The position numbers and the translations under genes were made by a program. DNA of 64,000 nucleotides from Sphingosinicella sp. LHD-64. Lineage in GTDB: Bacteria > Pseudomonadota > Alphaproteobacteria > Sphingomonadales > Sphingomonadaceae. Every line of letters starts with the position of its first letter. Within the stretch, counting starts at the first letter, position 1. Below the pieces are notes generated by a model. It was not told the DNA's origin. It worked only from the letters and a program-made list of their open reading frames with translations, and searched no databases. This document shows, one piece after another, positions 1 through 7,610 of the stretch. The stretch is taken from the NCBI RefSeq assembly GCF_031157375.1, contig NZ_JAVIFV010000004.1, positions 62,001 through 126,000 of the forward strand. Direction: 5' to 3'.

Positions 1-1
1 C

Positions 2-325
2 ACGACCACGCTCCCGAAGGCGAAGGAGCTGCGTCCCTATGTCGAGAAGCTGATCACGCTGGCCAAGAAGGGCGGTCTTTCCAACCGCCGTCTCGCCCAC
101 GCCCGGCTGCTCGACGACGCCCAGCTGGTGAAGCTGTTCGATGTGCTGGCGACGCGCTACGCCGACCGCAACGGCGGCTACACCCGCGTGCTGAAGGCCG
201 GCCTTCGCGCCTCGGACGCGGCGCCGATGGCGATCATCGAGCTGGTCGACCGCGATCCCGACGCCAAGGGCCAGGATTCGGGCCCGGTGATGGGCGCCGA
301 CGAGGACGCGCTGCAGGCCGCCTAA
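2..325 (+). CDS. rplQ: 50S ribosomal protein L17, C-terminal part (5' truncated by window)
   Basis: The first 107 visible codons read through without a stop and match the body and tail of bacterial ribosomal protein L17: a lysine-rich helix ([19 protein letters not shown]), then [11 protein letters not shown] and the conserved GGYTRVLK loop and MAIIELVD strand. L17 is a structural protein of the large subunit near the polypeptide exit tunnel. The start codon lies before the window. The short acidic alanine-rich tail (ADEDALQAA) is typical of alphaproteobacterial versions. rplQ is normally the last gene of the rpsM-rpsK-rpoA-rplQ operon, and the intrinsic terminator at 373-395 fits this being an operon end. 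Confidence 0.96.
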   Translation, partial: TTTLPKAKELRPYVEKLITLAKKGGLSNRRLAHARLLDDAQLVKLFDVLATRYADRNGGYTRVLKAGLRASDAAPMAIIELVDRDPDAKGQDSGPVMGADEDALQAA

Positions 326-372
326 ATCGTCCGAAAGTGGTACTTTCGGCCGGATAGACAGATTAAGAGGAA

Positions 373-395
373 GGGTCGCTGCGGCGGCCCTTTTT
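373..395 (+). terminator. Rho-independent terminator after rplQ
   Basis: A 7-bp stem (373-379 with 384-390, one G-U pair) closes a four-base loop (380-383) and is followed directly by five T residues (391-395). It lies 48 bases past the rplQ stop, the expected place for the end of the ribosomal protein operon. Confidence 0.85.
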
Positions 396-411
396 CGTTG
401 GGGGATATGAC

Positions 412-591
412 ATGGCGGAGCGGTTCGAGCGGCACAGGCAGCCCTGGACTCAGGACGAGATCCAGAAGCTGCATCTGCTTGCCGGGAAGGGCATGGCGCT
501 GAAGGCCATTTCCAGGGCGATGACCCGCAGCGAGGAATCGATCAGGGATCGCGCCAAGGCGGACGGGCTCAAGATCTCGAAGCTGCGCTGA
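412..591 (+). CDS. Small HTH/SANT-like hypothetical protein (59 aa)
   Basis: A complete 59-codon frame starts at ATG 412 just after the rplQ terminator and ends at TGA 589-591. The product begins MAERFERHRQPWTQDEIQKL and continues with a G-x-A-L-K-A-I-S-R-A-M-T-R-S turn and a basic end. The pattern W-T-x-D-E-I-x-K-L, a glycine turn, then a helix and R-S-E-E-S-I-R-D-R-A resembles short SANT/Myb-like or GcrA-like helix-turn-helix segments, so nucleic-acid binding is plausible. That is inference: I do not recognise a named family. It stands alone between the terminator and the convergent regulator at 595-804. Confidence 0.6.
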   Translation: MAERFERHRQPWTQDEIQKLHLLAGKGMALKAISRAMTRSEESIRDRAKADGLKISKLR

Positions 592-594
592 AGC

Positions 595-804
595 TTAGGC
601 GTCGGGCTCCCAGACGAGCAGGTCGCCGGGCTGGCAGTCGAGATACTGGCAGATTTTCTCCAGCGTCTCGAAACGGATGCCCTTGACCCGGCCGGACTTG
701 AGCAGGCTCAGGTTGGTCTCGGTGATGCCGACATAAGCGGCGAGATCCTTCGACCGCGCTTTCCGGAGCGCCAGCATGACATCGAGGCGGACGGTGATCG
801 CCAT
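595..804 (-). CDS. XRE-family helix-turn-helix regulator (69 aa)
   Basis: This is a single-domain Cro/CI-type DNA-binding protein. The helix-turn-helix is visible as SKDLAAYVGITETNLSLLKS followed by RFETLEKICQYLDCQPGDLL, the usual ending of short YozG-type regulators. The frame stays open further upstream, but ATG 802-804 gives the canonical N terminus (MAITVRLDVMLALRKARS), and 804 lies 9 bases after the stop of the upstream DUF2975 gene. The two form a two-gene operon. XRE/DUF2975 pairs are a recurrent arrangement in bacteria in which the membrane partner may modulate the regulator; that role is inferred. Confidence 0.88.
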   Translation of the reverse strand: MAITVRLDVMLALRKARSKDLAAYVGITETNLSLLKSGRVKGIRFETLEKICQYLDCQPGDLLVWEPDA

Positions 805-812
805 GGCGCGCC

Positions 813-1301
813 TCAGACGATCTGGCTGGCGTCGTCGGCGACGCGCTGGGCCTCGTCGAGCAGCTTCGCGACGAAGAACAGGAGGCCGGTGACGAACAGC
901 ATCAGCGCGTCGCCGCCGCTGACCGCGAGAACGAGCCGGCGCCCGCCGAAGGCGAGGTCGAGCAGCGGCGCGAGCAGGATCGAGGCGAGCACGGCAAGGA
1001 AGAGGAAGAGGGCGAAGCCGCGGAGCGGCGCGGCCGCGAACGAGGCGCCGGCTTCGACCTGGCGCAGCATCCGCACGAGCTGGAGCAGAGCGGCGGCGAG
1101 CAGGATGCCGACCGCCAGCAGCGACAGCGCGGCCGGCCACGGTGTCAGACCTTCGGTCTCGATTCGCAGAACGCCGAGGCCATCGGCGCGGCCGGCAGCC
1201 AGAGCCCCTGCCGCCGCGATGCTGCCCCCGATAACGAGGGCGATTCCAGCCTGCGTCACATAGCGCAGGCGGCGGGCAGCCAGACGGATGTCATTCGTCA
1301 T
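813..1301 (-). CDS. DUF2975 family membrane protein
   Basis: The product has 162 residues with four predicted membrane spans, at about residues 15-37, 55-77, 95-117 and 126-148. A charged connector (LVRMLRQVEAGASF) follows the second span, as is typical of DUF2975 proteins. The biochemical function of the family is unknown. The adjacent XRE regulator on the same strand, 8 bases away, is its usual partner. The gene starts at ATG 1301 and is divergent from the protease at 1406; the AT-rich stretch around 1312-1345 is the likely promoter region for this operon. Confidence 0.82.
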   Translation of the reverse strand: MTNDIRLAARRLRYVTQAGIALVIGGSIAAAGALAAGRADGLGVLRIETEGLTPWPAALSLLAVGILLAAALLQLVRMLRQVEAGASFAAAPLRGFALFLFLAVLASILLAPLLDLAFGGRRLVLAVSGGDALMLFVTGLLFFVAKLLDEAQRVADDASQIV

Positions 1302-1405
1302 TTGACAACCTTTTCTTATCGTAATACGATAATTTATATTCGCTTGACGAGGCTAGCGTTTCGCGCGGCCCCGGGCAAGCGTCTTGACGAGAGAAAGGAA
1401 CGGGA

Positions 1406-2695
1406 ATGGCCCGATGTGTGCGTATTGGGATGGTCTTGCTGGGCGCGCTTGCGCTCGCCGACGTGGCGCGGGCGCAGAATGCGGCCGCGCTGGATGACCT
1501 GTTCGAAGCGGCCGACCGGGGCGAGATCGCGGCGGTCGCCGCAGCGGCCCGGACCGCGCCGGACGACGACGTGCGGACGCTGCTCGCGGCACGGCTGGCG
1601 GCGGCGCGGGACGATCTTGGCCCGGCCCGCCCGGACGCGCTGCGACGGCTCGCCGCCGAGGGGAACGATCCGGCGTTGCGGCGGGCGGCGCTGTCGGTGC
1701 TCAGCACCGACGCTTTCGCCCGCGGCGACTATGCCGAGGCCGAGCGCGTCACGCTTCTGCTCGAGCCGCTGGTCGCCGCGACCGGCGACACCGAGGAGCT
1801 GGCCGAGCTGCAGCGGCTGCGCGGCGTCGCCGCCCTGTTGGCCGGGCAGCCGGCGACGCGGGTCGAGGGGACGATCGCCGCCGGCAGCGCGGCGGCGCGC
1901 TACGACCGGGTCGGCCTGCCGCGCATCGACCTGGCGGTGAACGGCCAGACGCAGGAAGCCGTGTTCGACACCGGTGCGGCGCTGTCGGTCCTGTCGGCGG
2001 AGACGGCCCGGCGGCTGGGCGTCACCGTCCTCGATGCTGAAACCGAAGTGGGCAACGGCGTGCAAGGCACGGTGCCGGTGCGGGTCGGTATCGCCGACCG
2101 GCTCGACATCGCCGGCACGACGCTGCGCAACGTCGCCTTCCTGGTCATCGACGATGCCCAGCTCAGCTTCCCGCAGGTGCCGGGCGGCTATGACATCAAG
2201 GCGATCCTCGGCCTGCCGGAGATGCGCATGCTGGGGCGGCTGAGAATGGAGGAAGCAGGAAGGCTGGCGGTGCTGCCTGGCCCCGGCGCGGGCGGCGATG
2301 CCAACATGACCATCGCCGGCAACGCGATGTATGTGGACACCGAGATGGGCGGCCGGCCGGTGCCGCTACTGCTCGACACCGGCGCCAACCGCAGCGGCCT
2401 TTCCGCCCTGTTCGCCGAGGCCAATCCGGCGGTGATCGCGTCGCTCGCCACGGCGCAGACCCGTCAGGCCAGCGCGGGCGGATCGCGCGAACAGCAGGTC
2501 GCGACCTGGCGCGACGTGCCGGTCGCGGTCGGCGGGCGGACCCTCACTCTGGCTGAAGTGTCGATCGCGCTCCCGGGGCAGGGGCCGCGGCCGCGATCCT
2601 ATGGCCAGCTCGGCTCCAGTCTGCTGCGGCGGTTCGCCAGTTACACGCTCGACTTCACCGCGATGCGGTTGGAGCTGGGCGCGCCGCTGAACTGA
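1406..2695 (+). CDS. Retropepsin-like aspartic protease, two catalytic-type domains
   Basis: The product has 429 residues with a signal peptide (MARCVRIGMVLLGALALADV, cleavage probably before QN at 24-25). A helical region of about 130 residues is followed by two retroviral-type aspartyl protease folds. The first carries FDTGAALSVLS near residue 187 and the second LLLDTGANRSGLS near residue 321. D-T-G-A is the catalytic signature of retropepsins. Two copies in one chain could pair within the molecule, as in pepsins, where retroviral enzymes dimerise. The role is probably periplasmic proteolysis; the substrate is unknown. The last 55 bases overlap the convergent gene at 2641-3828. Confidence 0.85.
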   Translation: MARCVRIGMVLLGALALADVARAQNAAALDDLFEAADRGEIAAVAAAARTAPDDDVRTLLAARLAAARDDLGPARPDALRRLAAEGNDPALRRAALSVLSTDAFARGDYAEAERVTLLLEPLVAATGDTEELAELQRLRGVAALLAGQPATRVEGTIAAGSAAARYDRVGLPRIDLAVNGQTQEAVFDTGAALSVLSAETARRLGVTVLDAETEVGNGVQGTVPVRVGIADRLDIAGTTLRNVAFLVIDDAQLSFPQVPGGYDIKAILGLPEMRMLGRLRMEEAGRLAVLPGPGAGGDANMTIAGNAMYVDTEMGGRPVPLLLDTGANRSGLSALFAEANPAVIASLATAQTRQASAGGSREQQVATWRDVPVAVGGRTLTLAEVSIALPGQGPRPRSYGQLGSSLLRRFASYTLDFTAMRLELGAPLN

Positions 2696-3828
2696 ATCGG
2701 ACGAAACAGGCGGGTGCGAAGGTGGCGCTCGCCGTCCGCCTGCGCGGGTTGCACGGCGACGTCGTCCCAATCGACCGCCCTGTTCTGGCTCCGGGCAGGC
2801 AGGCCGGTCAGGCTGAGCAGGTAGCCGACGATCGCGCTGCCGCCATAGCCGACGAGCGGAGTCGGATAATTGCCGAGCGCCGCCGCGGCGATCACCGCGA
2901 GCCAGACCGCGCCGAACACCGCATAGGCGGCGCGGTTCTCCGGATCGGCGACGAGGCCGGCGATCGCGGGCACCAGCATCAGAACGGCGCCGCCGAGCAC
3001 GGCCAGGCCGGCCAGCGGATGGACCTCGAACGACGTGTAGAAGATCTGGTCGACGAACGGCATGGCCGGCGACGGGTCGGCGCGCAGCAACGTCGCCGCC
3101 AGTCCGGCAAGGATCATGGTGAGCGCGAGCAGCACGTTTCGCTCCGGGCGCATGATGGCGAGGGCGGCAACGCCGGCGGCAAGGGCGCCTGCCATCGCCC
3201 GATCCGGCTGAAGCGCCAGCGCCAGGGCGGCGACCGCGATCGCCAGCGTCGAGAGCCCGTCGCGCCGGCGCGCGAATTCGAGCGTCAGGACGGGCAGAAG
3301 GATCAGGCTTGGCTGGAGCGACAGCCCGCCGACCGAGACCCAGCGCGCGCCTCCGTCAGCGGATATGCCGAAGAGGGCGGTGAGCAACAGCACCGCACCA
3401 AGCGCAACGCTGATCCCGCCCCGTGCGAGTCGTCCGGGCGACCGGGTTCCGGAAATACCGGCCGCCAGCAACAGTCCAAGCGCCAGCGCGCCGCCGTTCA
3501 TCGCGAGGTGGCGGAGCGATGCGCCGGCCGCCCACAAATAGACGAGGCCGAGCCCGATTGCGCCGATCGCGCAGAGGACCGCCAGGCGACGGGGATCCGG
3601 GCGACCGGGTGCGGGCATAGGGTCTTTCTCCAATCCGGATGATGAGTCGGGGTGAACGAGTGCTTCGCGGAGTGCGCCTCCGAGGCAGCCGAGCGCGTAT
3701 CCCAGGGCGGCGTGATCCTGATCGATGCGATCGACTTCGACTGCCATCGCGCGGCCCCAGTCGGCGAGCTGCGGCGGCAGCAATCTGACCGCAAGCCGGA
3801 CGGCCAGCCGGGCGCTCCGGCGGATCAT
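2641..3828 (-). CDS. Multi-span membrane protein with SEDS (FtsW/RodA)-like core, PadR-linked
   Basis: I chose ATG 3828 because it overlaps the stop of the upstream PadR gene as ATGA (3825-3828), giving 395 residues. Residues 1-60 form a cytoplasmic region (LLPPQLADWGRAMAVEVD) like the domain that often follows PadR genes. About nine to ten membrane spans follow. The later part resembles SEDS glycosyltransferases: GARWVSVGGLSLQPS at 160-174, LQPD at 206-209, VDQIFYTSFE at 259-268 (compare the D-F-I-F...E-E segment of FtsW/RodA), and PTPLVGYGGS at 322-331 (compare PLPLVSYGGS). The match is clear in motif order, but the EE pair is degenerate. Whether it polymerises glycan is unknown. Confidence 0.7.
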   Translation of the reverse strand: MIRRSARLAVRLAVRLLPPQLADWGRAMAVEVDRIDQDHAALGYALGCLGGALREALVHPDSSSGLEKDPMPAPGRPDPRRLAVLCAIGAIGLGLVYLWAAGASLRHLAMNGGALALGLLLAAGISGTRSPGRLARGGISVALGAVLLLTALFGISADGGARWVSVGGLSLQPSLILLPVLTLEFARRRDGLSTLAIAVAALALALQPDRAMAGALAAGVAALAIMRPERNVLLALTMILAGLAATLLRADPSPAMPFVDQIFYTSFEVHPLAGLAVLGGAVLMLVPAIAGLVADPENRAAYAVFGAVWLAVIAAAALGNYPTPLVGYGGSAIVGYLLSLTGLPARSQNRAVDWDDVAVQPAQADGERHLRTRLFRPIQFSGAPSSNRIAVKSSV

Positions 3829-4136
3829 GCCGGCCTCCGCGACAGGCGGAGCGCACTGCTGTCCGGATGCAGCGGCGGGTTCTCGCGCGCGAGCTGCTGC
3901 CCCGCTGCGGTCAGCCGGTAGGCGTGGCGCGGCGGCCGTCCCGGCTCCCGCGCATCCTGCCACTCGGCCTGGAGATAGCCCTGCGCTTCCAGCCGGATGA
4001 GCAGCGGATAGAGCGTGCCGGACTTGATCCCCGCCTGCTGGCACAGCTCGTAGCCGTGGCTCCAGCCGCTCCCCGCCGCCGCCATCAGGGCGAGGACGTC
4101 GCGGGCAGGGCGGGAGAGGGGACGGTTTCGCATCAT
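3825..4136 (-). CDS. PadR-family transcriptional regulator
   Basis: This 103-residue winged-helix protein has the PadR hallmark order: SRPARDVLALMAA, SHGYELCQQAGIKSGTLYPL and LIRLEAQGYLQ, followed by the wing and RHAYRLTAAGQQLARE. PadR proteins are usually repressors of a neighbouring membrane or detoxification gene and respond to small molecules. It is translationally coupled (ATGA overlap) to the SEDS-like membrane protein downstream. A perfect 14-bp palindrome at 4146-4159, ten bases before the start codon, is a good autoregulatory operator candidate. Confidence 0.9.
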   Translation of the reverse strand: MMRNRPLSRPARDVLALMAAAGSGWSHGYELCQQAGIKSGTLYPLLIRLEAQGYLQAEWQDAREPGRPPRHAYRLTAAGQQLARENPPLHPDSSALRLSRRPA

Positions 4137-4145
4137 GGCAGTAAA

Positions 4146-4159
4146 TCTACCTAGGTAGA
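4146..4159. promoter_or_regulatory. Palindromic operator candidate for PadR regulator
   Basis: TCTACCTAGGTAGA is a perfect 14-bp inverted repeat immediately upstream of the PadR start at 4136. Its length and position fit PadR autorepression; binding is inferred. Confidence 0.6.
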
Positions 4160-4210
4160 CTTATAGTCAATCGGAAAGTTGCGATGATACCGTCGCCGGC
4201 CCGAACCGGG

Positions 4211-4927
4211 TCAGATCAGCAGCGGGAACGCATTGCCGAAATTGTGAAGCAGGATCGGGAGCAGCAGGCTGCCGGTCCTGAGCCGCAGCCAGACGGCGAG
4301 GAAGGACGGGATCGCGGTCAGCGCCATGGTCAGCCAGTCGAAGCTGAACTGGCCGTCCGAGAAGCCGAAGGCATGGGCCATGCCGAATAGCGCGCAGGAG
4401 AGGACCGCGCCCCAGCCCCAGTCGACGCCGAGGAACCTGACCCGGCCGGCAAAGGCACGGTCGAGCGCGAGCAGCAGGATGCCGCGGTAGAAGGGCTCTT
4501 CCTCCAATCCGGGCATGGTGAGCTGGAACGCGATCGTCTCGCCCGACGCGTCCTCGACCGGGAAGGCATAGCCGATGCCGGCGAAGAACAGGCAATAGGC
4601 GAGCGCGACGGGCACGCAGCGGACGAGGCTGCCGGGCGCCTGCGCGAGGGTAAGGCCGGACGCCCGCCAGCCGAAGACCGGCAGCGCCGCGATCGCCAGC
4701 GTCGCGGCGAGGGCGAGGAGCTTGCCCTGCCAGTTCCAGTCGCTGGCAGGGAGCAGGTCGGGTAGTAACCCGTAGCCCCGCGTCAGCAGCGCATCGTTCA
4801 GCACGACGAGCGCGGCGGCGGCGAGCAGCCAGCGGAAGGAGAAGTTGTGTCGCTGCAGGAGGCCGAGCGCGGTGCCGGCCAACAGGAGCAGCGCGAGCGT
4901 TCCGATCAATCCGATGAAACCGTTCAC
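4211..4927 (-). CDS. CPBP-family intramembrane metalloprotease (CAAX protease homologue)
   Basis: The product has 238 residues with about seven membrane spans. The CPBP/ABI catalytic motifs are all visible: motif 1 EEEPFYRG at 142-149 (general E-E-x-x-x-R), motif 2 FGMAHAFGF with His185, and motif 3 LLLPILLHNFGN with His228. These glutamates and histidines coordinate zinc in the Rce1 structure. Family members cleave within membranes or modify peptides and bacteriocins; the substrate here cannot be deduced. It stands as a single gene, with the end of the AraC gene at 4993 upstream of it on the same strand. Confidence 0.87.
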   Translation of the reverse strand: MNGFIGLIGTLALLLLAGTALGLLQRHNFSFRWLLAAAALVVLNDALLTRGYGLLPDLLPASDWNWQGKLLALAATLAIAALPVFGWRASGLTLAQAPGSLVRCVPVALAYCLFFAGIGYAFPVEDASGETIAFQLTMPGLEEEPFYRGILLLALDRAFAGRVRFLGVDWGWGAVLSCALFGMAHAFGFSDGQFSFDWLTMALTAIPSFLAVWLRLRTGSLLLPILLHNFGNAFPLLI

Positions 4928-4992
4928 CTGATGCCTTCCGAGAGAGTACCGATAGCCGTAGCGCGATAGGGCCGCCAGGCGGAACCGGCTCC

Positions 4993-6063
4993 TCAGAAGG
5001 CGGCGGATCGTTCCTCAGAACCCGCTTTCGCCGCGCGATAGGCGCTGGGCGCGCAGCCTTCCTGCCGGCGGAAGACCCGGTTGAAGCTGGCGAGGGAGGC
5101 GAAGCCGCTGTCCTGCGCGATCGCGATCAGCTTGTCGCCGGCATGGGCGGGATCGGCGAGCAAGCGGCGCGCCTCCGCCGTGCGGCAGGCATTCAGGAAG
5201 GACCGGAAATGATCGTGGCCGAGCTCGTGGTTGATGAGGCGCCGCACAATCCGCTCGGACGTCCCCATCTTCCGCACGAAGCCGGCGAAGTCGAGCTCGG
5301 GATCGAGGTGGACCTTTTCGACCTCGACGAGATCGCGCAGCCGGGCGACGAGGCCGGCATCGGCATCCGGGGCGGTTGCCGGAACCGGCGCAACCTCCGC
5401 CGGGCCGACGAAGCTCAGCCGGGCGACGTCGGCGTGGAGCAGCCGCCCGGCCAGCCAGAGGGTGAAGCCGAGGATCGCGGCATTCTGCGCCATCGCGAAC
5501 CAGCGCGGGCGCCAGTCGAAGCCGAGCAGCAGATCGACCGCGAGATCGAGCAGGAGCTGCCCGCCGAGCAGCACGACAACGAGGATGCGCGCATGGCGCC
5601 GGCTCTCGACCAGGTCGCCGGCGCGGTCGCGCAGCAGCCGCCAGGCGAGATGCGCGACCATGCCGAAGCCGATGAGGACGAGCAGGCGGGAAAGGTCGAG
5701 GCCGGCGAGCGCCGGCCCGAGCAGGCCCCGGTCGGCGCTGGCAATGATGATCCAGCCGAGCCCGACCGCAAGCACAGGCCCACGGAGTCGAAAATTGCTG
5801 TCGAAGCAGGCAAGGCAGAACCACCACAGGACTGCGGCAGCATAGCCGCTGAGGATGTGCGCGACCTCGCCCGCCGTGCCCGATATGCGCAGCGCCGGAT
5901 CGGGCGTGTTGCCGGCGAGGAAGCCGGCGAGGGCGATCGCCAGTGGCACGAAGAGCAGGCCGGGGCCCCGCCACCCGCCATCGCGCACGAGCAGGGTGGC
6001 GAGGCACAGCAAAGCCGTCGCGCCGGCGGCGCGGAACAAGATGTCGAGTTGCGACAGGTCCAT
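4993..6063 (-). CDS. Membrane-anchored AraC-family transcriptional regulator
   Basis: The product has 356 residues. About 220 N-terminal residues form roughly seven membrane spans (for example LVRDGGWRGPGLLFVPLAIA near residue 25). The C-terminal 100 residues hold a double helix-turn-helix of the AraC type: RRLINHELGHDHFRSFLNAC then IAIAQDSGFASLASFNRVFR and the P-S-A-Y-R ending. This layout, with a 7TM sensor fused to an AraC domain, is common in sphingomonads and may couple membrane signals directly to transcription. ATG 6063 was preferred because residues before it in the same frame are arginine-rich and without homologous character. The gene ends at 4993, 66 bases upstream of the CPBP protease start. 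Confidence 0.87.
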   Translation of the reverse strand: MDLSQLDILFRAAGATALLCLATLLVRDGGWRGPGLLFVPLAIALAGFLAGNTPDPALRISGTAGEVAHILSGYAAAVLWWFCLACFDSNFRLRGPVLAVGLGWIIIASADRGLLGPALAGLDLSRLLVLIGFGMVAHLAWRLLRDRAGDLVESRRHARILVVVLLGGQLLLDLAVDLLLGFDWRPRWFAMAQNAAILGFTLWLAGRLLHADVARLSFVGPAEVAPVPATAPDADAGLVARLRDLVEVEKVHLDPELDFAGFVRKMGTSERIVRRLINHELGHDHFRSFLNACRTAEARRLLADPAHAGDKLIAIAQDSGFASLASFNRVFRRQEGCAPSAYRAAKAGSEERSAAF

Positions 6064-6083
6064 CCCCGCATTGTATCGGGAGA

Positions 6084-7121
6084 TCAGCCCTGCGCGGCAA
6101 TCAGCTCCTTGCGCAGCACCACGAAAGCAAGGTCGTCGCGAAGCGGCGTGCCGAGATGGTCGGCGCCATAGGGGAAGGGGTCGACCTCGCCGGTCAGGAC
6201 ATAGCCGCGCCGCTCGTACCAGGCGGTGAGCGTGTCGCGCTGGTTCAGCACCTTGATCCGGATCGTGTGGCCGCCGCGCAGCACCGCCCAATGCTCGGCG
6301 GCGGCGAGCAGCTTGCGGCCCAGCCGGCCATTCTGCGCCCCGGGATCGATGGTCAGCGAGCCCAGATACCAGATCCCGTCGCTCTCCGGCTGCATCCAGA
6401 CGCAGCCGCGCACCCCTCCGTCCTCCGACGGCCAGACCAGCAGCCGCGCGTCGGGATTTTCGGCGAGATCGCGGCGCAGCCAGGCGTCGGTCGTGCGGTC
6501 GCCCGCGATCAGGCCATCCTCGGTGGACCAGCCCGCCTCCGGCCCCTGCCCGCGATAGGCGCGGTTCATGAGCGCGACGACGGCCGGTACGTCGGCGTCG
6601 GTGGCGATCCGGAGCCAGGGGGCGTGCGCGAGGGCGCGTGCGCTGAGCGAACGTTCGGCGAGGCGGCGCTCGATCATGGCGAGCTCGGCGAGGAAGGAGT
6701 CCGAAACGCCCTCGACGACCTCCCGCACCGCATCGCCGACGACCGGCCAGATCACCTCCTGCGAATAATCGACGACATGGGCCCCGGCCGGCGACAGGCG
6801 GACCAGCCGCTCGCGGCGATCGGCGACGCCGGGCGTGATCTCGACCATGCCCGCGTCGCGTAGCCGCTTGACGCTGTTCGTCACCACCGGCTGGCTGATC
6901 GCCAGCGCCTCGGCGATCTGCCCGATTGTCCGCGCCCCCTCGCGCGCCAGCACCGCGAGCACCGGATACTGTCCGGGCTGGGTGGCGACACCGAGACGGT
7001 GGCCGAGCCCGGCGACGTCGGCCTGCATCTGCTCCGCCAGCCGCTTCAGCCGCGAGCCGAGGAAATGATAGGAATATTCGATGATGACGTCCGTAGCGGG
7101 GATCGGAGTCGCACTTTCCAT
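6084..7121 (-). CDS. MarR-type regulator fused to GNAT acetyltransferase
   Basis: The product has 345 residues in two domains. Residues 15-150 form a MarR winged helix (TIGQIAEALAISQPVVTNSV, then KRLRDAGMVEITPGVADRRE, the typical D-x-R wing). Residues 168-340 form a GNAT fold with the acetyl-CoA loop QNGRLGRKLLAAAE near residue 264 and NQRDTLTAWYERRGYV near 296. MarR-GNAT fusions are a known class, but their acetyl acceptor is usually unknown. The gene is followed on the same strand by the AraC regulator. An 11-bp inverted repeat at 7115-7148 spans the start codon, suggesting autorepression. Confidence 0.9.
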   Translation of the reverse strand: MESATPIPATDVIIEYSYHFLGSRLKRLAEQMQADVAGLGHRLGVATQPGQYPVLAVLAREGARTIGQIAEALAISQPVVTNSVKRLRDAGMVEITPGVADRRERLVRLSPAGAHVVDYSQEVIWPVVGDAVREVVEGVSDSFLAELAMIERRLAERSLSARALAHAPWLRIATDADVPAVVALMNRAYRGQGPEAGWSTEDGLIAGDRTTDAWLRRDLAENPDARLLVWPSEDGGVRGCVWMQPESDGIWYLGSLTIDPGAQNGRLGRKLLAAAEHWAVLRGGHTIRIKVLNQRDTLTAWYERRGYVLTGEVDPFPYGADHLGTPLRDDLAFVVLRKELIAAQG

Positions 7122-7148
7122 ATTGAGATATATATGCCAATATGGAAA
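7115..7148. promoter_or_regulatory. Inverted-repeat operator spanning the MarR-GNAT start
   Basis: TTTCCATATTG (7115-7125) and CAATATGGAAA (7138-7148) are perfect 11-bp inverted arms with a 12-bp AT-rich spacer. The start codon of the MarR-GNAT gene (7119-7121) lies inside the left arm, so a bound repressor would block both transcription and initiation. Confidence 0.65.
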
Positions 7149-7182
7149 TGGCCGGCAAGCCTGGTGTTACGTCGGAGCGTCC

Positions 7183-7539
7183 CTACCAGAGGTTCCTGCC
7201 GTCCAGCACCTCGACCGGGAGACCATGGATGTCGATCTCGTCGAGAAGGTGGGCGCTGATGGCGATGCGGCGCCGGCCGGGCTCGGACCAGTCCGGCGTC
7301 TCGGAAAATGTCGCGCAGCCGCAGGTCGAGCAGAAATAGTGACGATTCTCCGGATTGGTCGGGGAATAGAGCCGGCCGGCAGCGACCGGCGTCAGCAGGC
7401 GGAACTGGTCCGGGCGCGCATAGATCCAGAGGGCGCCGCGCTTGGCGCAGAAGCTGCAGGTGCAGCGGGTCACGATTTCCGGGCGCAGGTCCGTTTCGAA
7501 CTTGGTCGCGCCGCAGTGGCAGCTGCCGGTCAGGGGCAT
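7183..7539 (-). CDS. GFA-family zinc-binding protein
   Basis: The product has 118 residues and is a member of the glutathione-dependent formaldehyde-activating (GFA/CENP-V) family. The zinc-binding cysteines are in place: SCHCG (Cys7, Cys9), CTCSFC (Cys26, Cys28, Cys31) and FCSTCGC (Cys70, Cys73). The fold binds zinc and, in Gfa, glutathione. Most homologues are not proven formaldehyde enzymes, so I give only the family name. The length is typical for the single-domain family. It is monocistronic, between the MarR-GNAT operator and the MFS gene. Confidence 0.92.
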   Translation of the reverse strand: MPLTGSCHCGATKFETDLRPEIVTRCTCSFCAKRGALWIYARPDQFRLLTPVAAGRLYSPTNPENRHYFCSTCGCATFSETPDWSEPGRRRIAISAHLLDEIDIHGLPVEVLDGRNLW

Positions 7540-7610
7540 GGGAGAGTCTCCTTCATGGGAAAGAAGCCTCTTAGCGGCGACGCCGACCCGCTTTTGTCAG
7601 CAGCCTGACG

